NCBI GenBank assembly: GCA_018380115.1
Contig: JAGZUF010000039.1
Coordinates: 1 to 18,374, forward strand
DNA from: Oscillospiraceae bacterium
GTDB taxonomy: Bacteria > Bacillota > Clostridia > Oscillospirales > Ruminococcaceae
DNA length: 18,374 nucleotides
Reading direction: 5' to 3'
Every line of letters starts with the position of its first letter. The first letter of the stretch is position 1. The position numbers were made by a program, and so were the translations under genes. Under the pieces are notes generated by a model. It was not told the DNA's origin. It was given only the letters and a program-made list of their open reading frames with translations, and searched no databases. Positions 12,402 to 18,374 of this stretch are shown piece by piece.

Positions 12402-14279
12402 ATGTTCAGGAAAAACAAAAAACTGGCAGAATGGCAGGATAAGCTGCAAAAGGCCAAAGCCGCATATGCGGATGAACTGAAAAACATGGACATCCGCACC
12501 AGCTATTACGATGGCACGGCAGACATTCGAAAGAAAAACGGGGCGATAGCGGGAAGAAAAGCATCTAATGTCCGAAACATCGTGTATGAGCTTTTGGAAA
12601 GCGAAGTGGATTCCACCATTCCGATGCCGCGAGTTGAGGCCATTCATGAAGAGGATAAAGAGCTTGCCCGCGGAATTGAAGCGATGCTGCGCAGTGAAGT
12701 ACAGATGCTGCGGCTTGTTGAAATGAACGACATTCAGGAACGAACAACGACCATACAAGGCGGCGCGCTTTGGCAAGTGGATTGGGACGAGGAAAGAGGC
12801 TTTCACTGCACGATGGGCGACGTGGCTGTGACTGACAGGCACCCGCGGCAGGTGATACCGCAGCCGGGCATCTACGAAATAGAGCAGATGGATTACATAT
12901 TCGTGCAGGTGACGCAAACAAAGCAGGCGGTAAAGCGAAAATATGGCGTGGATGTGGCACAGGACGGCGAGGAAGCCCCGGAGGTGCGCGGAGAAGATGC
13001 GATGCCGTGGGATGAATTGGTAACGCAGAACATTGCCTATTACAGAAACAAAGACGGAGGGATAGGGCGTTTCAGTTGGGTGGAGGACACGGTGCTTGAA
13101 GATATGGAGGACTATCAGGCTCTTCATGTAAAGGTGTGTGCAGTGTGCGGCGCAACCAAAATGCAGAATGACGATACATGCCCGGTGTGCGGTGCGAAAA
13201 AGTGGAAGGACGAGGTTCAAGGCGAAGAAGAACTGTTTGAGGATATTACCCTGTTTAACGGAACAACGGTTCCATGGCGCGCAGGTGAGGAAGAACGCGA
13301 GATATTGGGGCCGGACGGGATGCCTATGCTGGATGAAGCGACAGGCGCGCCGCTGATGCAAACCGTGACGATTGCCACTAAGATACCCCGGTATAAGCCA
13401 GACCGCTATCCTCTGGTGCTGCGCAGAAATATCAGTAAGTACGCATCTTTTATGGGCGGCAGCGACGTGGATGTGATACGCGACCAGCAGGAGGCCATTA
13501 AGAAATGCGGCTCGAAAATAGAAGAAAAGGTGCTGAAGGGCGGCAGCTTTGTGACGCTGCCTGAAGGGCTGGATGTAGAAACAACGGATAAAGAGTTCAA
13601 GATTGTACGCATTAAAAACCCAGCGCAGAAAGAACTTATCAGCGTGATGAATGTACAACCCGATATTACAAAAGACCGGGTTGTGCTGGTGGATAATTAT
13701 GACTATGCCAAAAGCACACTGGGCATTACGGATGCGTTTCAGGGCAAGTATGATTCATCGGCCACGTCCGGCAGCGCCAAGCAGTTTTCGGCAAACCAAA
13801 GCGCGGGGCGGCTGCAATCGAAACGGGAACAGAAAAACAGCGCTTATGCGCGGCTGTATGAACTGATGTTCCGCTTTCTTCTGGCATATGCGGACGAGCC
13901 GATTCCGTATACCACGAAGGACGGCAGCGGGCAGCAGGCTTTCGCGCACTTTAACCGTATGGATTTTCTGCGGCAGGACGCAGCAGGCGAATTTTACTGG
14001 GATGATGAATTTATCTTTTCGATAGACCCCAGCGCCACGCTTTCTTCCAACCGCAGCGTGCTGTGGGAGCAGATGGATTTGAAGCTGCAAAGCGGGGCCT
14101 TCGGCCAACTGGGCGTAAACGAAACGATGCTTTTGTACTGGACGCTGATGGAGGATTTAGATTATCCCTATGCAGGGGAAATAAAAGCGGCAGTACAAAT
14201 GAGGATAGATGAACAGAAAGCCCAGCAGGCCGCAATGCAGCAAATGCAAATGGGAGGAATGGGAAATGTTATGCCCTAA
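12402..14279 (+). CDS. Portal protein with internal zinc ribbon
   Basis: A 625-residue protein in the portal position between TerL and scaffold, with SD GAGGAGG. The N-terminal region (SNVRNIVYELLESEVDSTIP) and the central DRYPLVLRRNISKYASFMGG and DVIRDQQEAIKKCGSKIEEK are typical of large portals from Clostridial phages, which form the dodecameric DNA channel and head-tail connector. Unusually, C246, C249, C260 and C263 (CAVCG and CPVCG, 10 residues apart) form a zinc-ribbon signature in the first half. The C-terminal tail is Gln/Met-rich (QQAAMQQMQMGGMGNVMP). The last 14 nt overlap the next small gene. Confidence 0.85.
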   Translation: MFRKNKKLAEWQDKLQKAKAAYADELKNMDIRTSYYDGTADIRKKNGAIAGRKASNVRNIVYELLESEVDSTIPMPRVEAIHEEDKELARGIEAMLRSEVQMLRLVEMNDIQERTTTIQGGALWQVDWDEERGFHCTMGDVAVTDRHPRQVIPQPGIYEIEQMDYIFVQVTQTKQAVKRKYGVDVAQDGEEAPEVRGEDAMPWDELVTQNIAYYRNKDGGIGRFSWVEDTVLEDMEDYQALHVKVCAVCGATKMQNDDTCPVCGAKKWKDEVQGEEELFEDITLFNGTTVPWRAGEEEREILGPDGMPMLDEATGAPLMQTVTIATKIPRYKPDRYPLVLRRNISKYASFMGGSDVDVIRDQQEAIKKCGSKIEEKVLKGGSFVTLPEGLDVETTDKEFKIVRIKNPAQKELISVMNVQPDITKDRVVLVDNYDYAKSTLGITDAFQGKYDSSATSGSAKQFSANQSAGRLQSKREQKNSAYARLYELMFRFLLAYADEPIPYTTKDGSGQQAFAHFNRMDFLRQDAAGEFYWDDEFIFSIDPSATLSSNRSVLWEQMDLKLQSGAFGQLGVNETMLLYWTLMEDLDYPYAGEIKAAVQMRIDEQKAQQAAMQQMQMGGMGNVMP

Positions 14280-14436
14280 ATGCAAGGTTGAAATGAGGGC
14301 GAAAGCCTCTTACCACATTGAGGGGAAAAAGCTGTTTTTATGGCAGCAGTTTTTTTGCCGGAACAGGCAGTGCGAAAACTACGGACAGCCTGTTAAAACT
14401 ATAAAGCACGAAATACCGGTTGAAAAGGAGGAATAG
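14266..14436 (+). CDS. Small zinc-ribbon protein (56 aa)
   Basis: The ATG at 14266 has SD GGGAGGA at the right distance and lies inside the portal gene's last codons; an in-frame start at 14209 would be deeper in the portal gene. The protein begins MLCPKCKVEMRAKASYHIEG and has FFCRNRQCENYG later. CxxC and CxxxxC make a zinc-ribbon-like site. Such small proteins are common beside portal genes in Firmicute phages, with no known function. The zinc site echoes the one in the adjacent portal. Confidence 0.75.
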   Translation: MLCPKCKVEMRAKASYHIEGKKLFLWQQFFCRNRQCENYGQPVKTIKHEIPVEKEE

Positions 14437-14439
14437 GGT

Positions 14440-14556
14440 ATGGCAAAGCTGAATATCCCCAACACGGGCAGCATGACGGTGAAAGCGCCGAAATCTTCTG
14501 GCAGCACCAAAAAGCCTACCGTGAAAACGGGCGGCGACCTTCGCGCATCGAAGTGA
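14440..14556 (+). CDS. Very small basic protein (38 aa)
   Basis: A short frame with ATG 14440 and a strong SD (AAGGAGG about 8 nt upstream, overlapping the end of the preceding gene). The product is MAKLNIPNTGSMTVKAPKSS, then GSTKKPTVKTGGDLRASK. It is Lys/Ser/Thr-rich, low in hydrophobic residues and probably disordered. Good spacing and SD support expression; the function is unknown. A GGCCGG/CCGGCC hairpin (14569-14589) lies between it and the scaffold gene. Confidence 0.6.
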   Translation: MAKLNIPNTGSMTVKAPKSSGSTKKPTVKTGGDLRASK

Positions 14557-14619
14557 AAAAATAAGCCGGGCCGGGGCGTGATACCGGCCACCCCTCTTTG
14601 AGGGAAAAGAAAGGAAAAT

Positions 14620-15453
14620 ATGGAACTTGAAAATGGCGTGACAAGTGTTCAGGAAACCGGCGAAGCTGCCGGTGAACAGGAGCTTGAGCAGGGGACAGCC
14701 AACCCTGATGTGCAGAATGTAGAAGCGGAGCAGGAGCCCGTAGGCGATGAACCTGCCGAAGCCGGGCAGGAACAGGAAGCACAGATACCAAACGAAGTGT
14801 GGAAAAAAGCGCGTGTTCGTGCAGAGCAGGAGGCGGCAGCCAGATATGCCCGCCAGCAGGCCCAGCAGGATGCGGAAATAGCTGCCCGATTTGGGCACAT
14901 GAAGGTGCCGGGCACTGACAGGCCGATTCGGACTGTAAAGGATTATTTTGAGGCACTGGACGCTCAAAACAGGGCAAAGACGGAAGCTGCGCTGAAGGCA
15001 GCCAATATTGACCCGAATATTATCAATCAGGCTGTAGCGCAAAACCCGCTTATCAGACAGGCGGCCCAAGTGGTGGAGCAGGCGCAGAAGAGTGAGGGCG
15101 AGCGGATTTTGAATGAGCAGGTAGCTGAAATTTCGAAGCTTGACCCTTCTATCAAAACGCTTGCAGATATTAAAGGGATGAAGACCTTCCCGCAGTTCGA
15201 TGCGCTTGTGCGCAGCGGCGTTCCGCTGGTAGTGGCCTATAAGGCGGTAAACTTTGAAAGTCTGGCGGAAGGGAAAGCCGCAGCAGCCAAACAGGCCGCC
15301 ATCAATGCGGCGAAAGGCAAAAGCCACCTTGGCCCGAACAATGGAACAGGAAACGAAGCGCCTAGCCTGACGGAAGAAGAATACGAGGAATGGGCCAAGT
15401 ACGGAATATCCCGGAAAGAGGCCGAAAAGTATCACAAAAAATTTAACGCATAA
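14620..15453 (+). CDS. Capsid scaffolding protein
   Basis: A 277-residue acidic, Gln/Glu/Ala-rich protein between portal and capsid genes, the standard scaffold position. The first ~60 residues are very acidic. A predicted coiled-coil/helical region follows (VRAEQEAAARYARQQAQQDA), with a second helical stretch around 140-200. The C-terminus has TEEEYEEWAKYGISRKEAEK followed by YHKKFNA, a basic tail suited to contact the capsid protein. Scaffolds guide procapsid assembly and are removed before packaging. SD AAAGGAAAA precedes the ATG. No protease motif is visible. Confidence 0.85.
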   Translation: MELENGVTSVQETGEAAGEQELEQGTANPDVQNVEAEQEPVGDEPAEAGQEQEAQIPNEVWKKARVRAEQEAAARYARQQAQQDAEIAARFGHMKVPGTDRPIRTVKDYFEALDAQNRAKTEAALKAANIDPNIINQAVAQNPLIRQAAQVVEQAQKSEGERILNEQVAEISKLDPSIKTLADIKGMKTFPQFDALVRSGVPLVVAYKAVNFESLAEGKAAAAKQAAINAAKGKSHLGPNNGTGNEAPSLTEEEYEEWAKYGISRKEAEKYHKKFNA

Positions 15454-15467
15454 ACAGGAGGAAAGAT

Positions 15468-15848
15468 ATGTTCAAAGTAGCAAAACGCGAAGTGCGCGAT
15501 GTTGAGCCGTTTGAATACTACCCCAGCGATGCAGAACTTACGCTGGGCAGTGCGGCCAACCTTGGCAGCGGCGGAAAACTGAGTAAGGCGGCTTCTACGG
15601 TGAAGCCTTCCCATATTGTAATGGGTGAGAAAAACGCAGATGGGATGTACCCGGCAATGAAGGTAGTGCCCACAACTACCTTTGAAGTAATGAGCACCGT
15701 AACGGTTGCGGACACGCTGATTGGAAACAAGGTGACGCTGGGCGCAGATGCTGCCAGTGTGACAGCCACCACGACAAGCGGCATTTTTGTTGTGGACTGG
15801 ACAGATGGCGCCGAGACAAACAGCACGGTGCGCGGCCATTTTGCATAA
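15468..15848 (+). CDS. Probable capsid decoration / head protein (126 aa)
   Basis: A beta-rich, Thr/Ala/Val/Gly-dominated protein directly before the major capsid gene (SD AGGAGG). It begins MFKVAKREVRDVEPFEYYPS and contains AANLGSGGKLSKAAS, TTFEVMSTVTVADTLIGNKV and GIFVVDWTDG. Position, small size and composition fit decoration or head-stabilising proteins, which bind the outside of the capsid lattice. No direct motif proves this. Confidence 0.6.
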   Translation: MFKVAKREVRDVEPFEYYPSDAELTLGSAANLGSGGKLSKAASTVKPSHIVMGEKNADGMYPAMKVVPTTTFEVMSTVTVADTLIGNKVTLGADAASVTATTTSGIFVVDWTDGAETNSTVRGHFA

Positions 15849-15866
15849 AGAGGAGGAAAAGGAAAT

Positions 15867-16949
15867 ATGGCAGGTATCATTTTTTCTGAAGGCTCTGGCC
15901 TGAACAACAGCATCTACGGCAAAAGCCAGGAGCCTATTCGTGCAATGATTGAAAAGAACGTGGAAGCGTTCGAGCAGCAGAGCCAGATAAAGAACGTGTT
16001 CTTTATGGACAAGACAAAAAACTTTGCTGAAAAATACACACAGGAAACGAGCCTCGGCAACTTTGAGGATGTGGGCGAGAACGGCGCCTACCCGAAAAAC
16101 AGCATGCAGGAGGGCTATGCCAAAGTGGTGGAACCGACCACTTGGAAGAACTCTTTCGAAGTGACGCAGGAAATGATTGAGGATGCGAAGTTCGGCAAGA
16201 TAAAAAGCCGCGCCAACATTTTTGCAACCAGCTTTAACCGCACGCGAGAAGAGTTTGCGGCAAACCTTCTGGCCGGTGGTGTTTCTGCAAAAACCAAAAT
16301 CGGCACGCGGGAATATGCTACGACTTCGGCAGACGGCGTAGCGCTGTTTTCGACTGCCCACCCCTCCATTACCAAAGGGGCGAAAAATCAGGCCAATGCG
16401 TTCAAGGCGCCTTTTTCGAACTATGTGCTGGATAAAGTGCAGGAATATATGCAGGGCTTCACGGATGATGACGGCCACCTGCTGAATGTGGCGCCGGACA
16501 CGATTCTGATTCCGAATGCAGGGGAACTGAAACGCGCTGTGCTGGCGGCAGTAGGCAGCGACTTAGACCCGGAAAGCAGCAACAATGCCATGAACTTTCA
16601 GGCCGGTCTGTGGAACGTGCTGGTATGGCCCTATTTGCCTAAGACCATCGGCGGTAAGCCCTATTTCATCATGATGGATTCGAAGTTCAAGGACGACTAC
16701 ATGTGCCTGCCGTTCCTTGACCGTGTGCCCCTGACGGTGAAAAGCGATATTGACCCGAACACCGATGCCAACGTGTTCAAGGGCCGCGCGCGCTTTATGG
16801 CAGGCTTTAACAACTGGCGCTGCATTTCCATCTGCGGCGAAGGCGTGAACGGCACGACCATCACGGCGCCCGTCACGAGCCAGAACGTAACTGTGGTAAA
16901 CACTGAGGAAAAACCTGTAAACACGAAAGAGGTAGGCGCTGGCGGCTAA
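15867..16949 (+). CDS. Major capsid protein, HK97 fold
   Basis: A 360-residue protein with SD AGGAGGAAAAGG. The N-terminal section MIEKNVEAFEQQSQIKNVFF and the block GYAKVVEPTTWKNSFEVTQE are typical of HK97-fold capsid proteins of the Mu gpT-like type. In the middle are LFSTAHPSI, HLLNVAPDTILIPNAGEL and KRAVLAAVGS, which form the A-domain/P-domain core, and near the C-terminus LDRVPLTVKSDIDPNTDANV and FMAGFNNWRCI. It forms the icosahedral shell. A terminator hairpin directly after the gene suggests that excess capsid mRNA is made relative to distal genes. Confidence 0.9.
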   Translation: MAGIIFSEGSGLNNSIYGKSQEPIRAMIEKNVEAFEQQSQIKNVFFMDKTKNFAEKYTQETSLGNFEDVGENGAYPKNSMQEGYAKVVEPTTWKNSFEVTQEMIEDAKFGKIKSRANIFATSFNRTREEFAANLLAGGVSAKTKIGTREYATTSADGVALFSTAHPSITKGAKNQANAFKAPFSNYVLDKVQEYMQGFTDDDGHLLNVAPDTILIPNAGELKRAVLAAVGSDLDPESSNNAMNFQAGLWNVLVWPYLPKTIGGKPYFIMMDSKFKDDYMCLPFLDRVPLTVKSDIDPNTDANVFKGRARFMAGFNNWRCISICGEGVNGTTITAPVTSQNVTVVNTEEKPVNTKEVGAGG

Positions 16950-16952
16950 CAT

Positions 16953-16975
16953 AAAGGGCGGGCAACCGCCCTTTT
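16953..16975 (+). terminator. Terminator/attenuator after the capsid gene
   Basis: AAAGGGCGG (16953-16961) pairs with CCGCCCTTT (16966-16974), closed by a GCAA (GNRA) tetraloop, followed by only a short T run. Because tail genes follow on the same strand, it probably attenuates rather than ends the late transcript. Confidence 0.8.
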
Positions 16976-17035
16976 CATCACGGACAAAAGGAAACGGCCG
17001 GGGCGGTGCCGGTAGACGTGAGAGGAGAGAAAAGC

Positions 17036-17632
17036 ATGACATGGAGAGAAATCAAGCTTGCCACGCTTCAAAAGATGTTCTCGGCAGACGGTTCCACATT
17101 GGTGGAGGACGAAACCACAAAAGACTACCTTGCGGGCATGCCGCAGACAGCAAACGAGGCGCTGGCGCTTTTATGCACATCGAATAAGTATTTGCGCAAG
17201 AGTGTGGTGCTGGAAAAGGAAACAGGCCCGGCGCGGTTTACCATGAAAGACAGTGCCGAAGATTTCTGGATTTTTGGCACGCCGGAGGTATACCGGCTGG
17301 AAAACAGCATGCCATATAAAACGTATGCCTATAACATTGTGGCGGGACGCGACATTATTTTTTCGGCTGAAGAAGCCGGAGAATATGAAGTGTTTTACAA
17401 CGCCTGGCCACCGCGCATCACAGAAGAAACATTGGACAATTACGAGCTTCCGCTTACGCCGGATGTTGCTGTGCTGCTGCCGCTTTACATGGCAAGCCAA
17501 CTTTATAAGGACGACGACAATTCCATCGCCACCATCTACCGCAACGAGTTTGAAGTAGCGCGCGGCGAGCTTGTTTCCGGCACGGGTGGAATTGTAACGA
17601 GTGAATGGACAGCAAAGGACGGGTGGTGCTGA
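17036..17632 (+). CDS. Head-tail connector / adaptor-like protein (198 aa)
   Basis: The ATG at 17036 has SD AGAGGAGA 7-8 nt upstream and is chosen over a GTG at 17006. The protein is mixed alpha/beta: MTWREIKLATLQKMFSADGS, SNKYLRKSVVLEKETGPARF, and a C-terminal PLYMASQLYKDDDNSIATIY segment followed by RNEFEVARGEL. The DxxxxxLPLYMASQLYKDDDNS type of motif is familiar from phage proteins that follow the capsid gene and cap the portal. Podoviral connector proteins such as P22 gp4 are comparable by position. Family membership is tentative. Confidence 0.65.
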   Translation: MTWREIKLATLQKMFSADGSTLVEDETTKDYLAGMPQTANEALALLCTSNKYLRKSVVLEKETGPARFTMKDSAEDFWIFGTPEVYRLENSMPYKTYAYNIVAGRDIIFSAEEAGEYEVFYNAWPPRITEETLDNYELPLTPDVAVLLPLYMASQLYKDDDNSIATIYRNEFEVARGELVSGTGGIVTSEWTAKDGWC

Positions 17633-17633
17633 C

Positions 17634-18374
17634 ATGGCACAGTTTTCAATTCCGGCCAGCCCGGCAAGAAGCATATTGAATGTAGATAAGTTCTACGGGA
17701 TAGATTACACCAACAGCCCGGCCAATGTGGATAAAAGCCGCAGCCCGAACGGGCAGAACATGATACGCGACGTGCCGGGCAAGGTGCGCAAGCGTATGGG
17801 CTATGAGACAATGGCGCAATACCCTGCACGCATCAACGGCGTATTCGCCCGACGCGAAGATACACAGTTCCTTGTTCATGCTGGCACGAAGCTGTATTTG
17901 GGCGAGGAAGAGATATACGGAGATATGGCAGACGCACGCAGCAGCGCTTGGCAGTTCGAAGACAAGCTGTATATCATTGACGGCGCGGGCCTTACGGTGT
18001 TTGACGGCGCGGCGGCGGCCCCGGTGGGGGACGACGCAAAAATACCGCTGTTCACCATTGCCAAGGCGCCTACGGGAGGCGGCACGCAATATGAAAATTT
18101 GAATCTTATTCAGCCCAAATTCACAGAGCAGTTCCTTGGAACGGAAGAAGATACACAATACCATCTTTCCTTTACGGAATTGGATGATGCCCCCGTTAAG
18201 GTGGAGCTTTTGAATGCCGAAGGAACTTGGCAGGAGAAAACGGAAAATACTGATTACACAGTAGACCGTGAAGCTGGCATCGTCACCTTCACCGAGGCGC
18301 CGGGTAAAAGCCCGGTGGCGGGCGAGGACAATGTGCGCATTACGGCCAGCCGCACGGTGGAGGGGTATGCCGCG
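17634..18374 (+). CDS. Tail/stabilisation-like protein, N-terminal part (runs off window)
   Basis: Starts 1 nt after the upstream stop and is open to the window edge (247 residues visible). It begins MAQFSIPASPARSILNVDKF, then FYGIDYTNSPANVDKSRSPN and GQNMIRDVPGKVRKRMGYE. This N-terminal pattern of repeated short strands with DxxKVRKRMG is one I associate with phage head-tail stabilisation or tail proteins in Firmicute phages. Short strands with turns follow (AWQFEDKLYIIDGAGLTVFD), consistent with a beta-propeller-like fold. P22 gp10-type packaged-DNA stabilisation protein is a positional analogy only. Confidence 0.5.
   Translation, partial: MAQFSIPASPARSILNVDKFYGIDYTNSPANVDKSRSPNGQNMIRDVPGKVRKRMGYETMAQYPARINGVFARREDTQFLVHAGTKLYLGEEEIYGDMADARSSAWQFEDKLYIIDGAGLTVFDGAAAAPVGDDAKIPLFTIAKAPTGGGTQYENLNLIQPKFTEQFLGTEEDTQYHLSFTELDDAPVKVELLNAEGTWQEKTENTDYTVDREAGIVTFTEAPGKSPVAGEDNVRITASRTVEGYAA

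Noticed and set aside
12318..13658. 446-aa open frame on the minus strand
   Set aside because: It lies antisense to the portal gene, has Cys/His/Arg-rich low-quality composition and no SD. The portal frame has clear family motifs, so this is a mirror ORF.
14338..15435. 365-aa open frame on the minus strand
   Set aside because: Antisense shadow of the scaffold gene and its neighbours; the composition is atypical for protein and there is no initiation signal.
15432..16478. 348-aa open frame on the minus strand
   Set aside because: Antisense to the decoration and capsid genes; these have strong SDs and family likeness while this frame has neither.
1..18374. CRISPR arrays, insertion sequences, integrase or attachment core
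   Set aside because: I saw no regularly spaced repeats of CRISPR length, no transposase and no recombinase; the only direct repeats of note are the 9-bp-period ATGTTCG copies.

Overview
This is part of a bacteriophage or prophage genome, probably from a gut Clostridia-type Firmicute. That host guess is inference: it rests on strong purine-rich Shine-Dalgarno (SD) sequences, moderate GC, and recognisable protein families (replisome organiser, DnaB, RusA, a RinA/sigma-like late regulator, HK97-type head genes). No bacterial housekeeping gene is visible. Almost all genes lie on the plus strand with 1-4 nt stop/start overlaps, as in a compact phage genome.

Layout. (1) 1-2499, replication: the tail of a replisome-organiser-like protein, a DnaB-type helicase, a RusA Holliday-junction resolvase and a small Cys-rich protein. 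(2) 2504-4277, DNA modification: a C5-cytosine methyltransferase with a second plausible gene entirely inside it in another frame, then a DPPY-type N6/N4 amino-methyltransferase. (3) 4274-7059: a run of small accessory proteins, several with zinc-ribbon cysteine pairs, a Cys-motif/MazG-like fusion, and a sigma-like late regulator ending at a terminator. (4) 7064-8638: the only minus-strand island. It holds two damaged-looking genes, a probable small plus-strand RNA, and a divergent promoter region with three related operators. (5) 8639-9497: a tandem ribbon-helix-helix (RHH) protein and a TerS-like protein. (6) 9498-10880: about 1.4 kb without a convincing gene but dense in RNA structure, ending at a strong terminator and containing two tRNA-Leu-like domains. 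(7) 10911 to the end, late operon: large terminase, portal with a zinc-ribbon insert, two tiny proteins, scaffold, decoration-like protein, major capsid protein, a connector-like protein and a gene that runs off the window.

The most unusual items are the large structured RNA between the terminase genes, with its paired tRNA-like domains, and the fully nested gene inside the cytosine methyltransferase. The RNA's size, phage setting and tRNA association recall the GOLLD and ROOL ornate RNA classes, but I cannot confirm membership without a covariance-model search. The minus-strand island looks like a regulated anti-restriction or accessory cassette controlled by the RHH protein and now decaying; that reading is inference.
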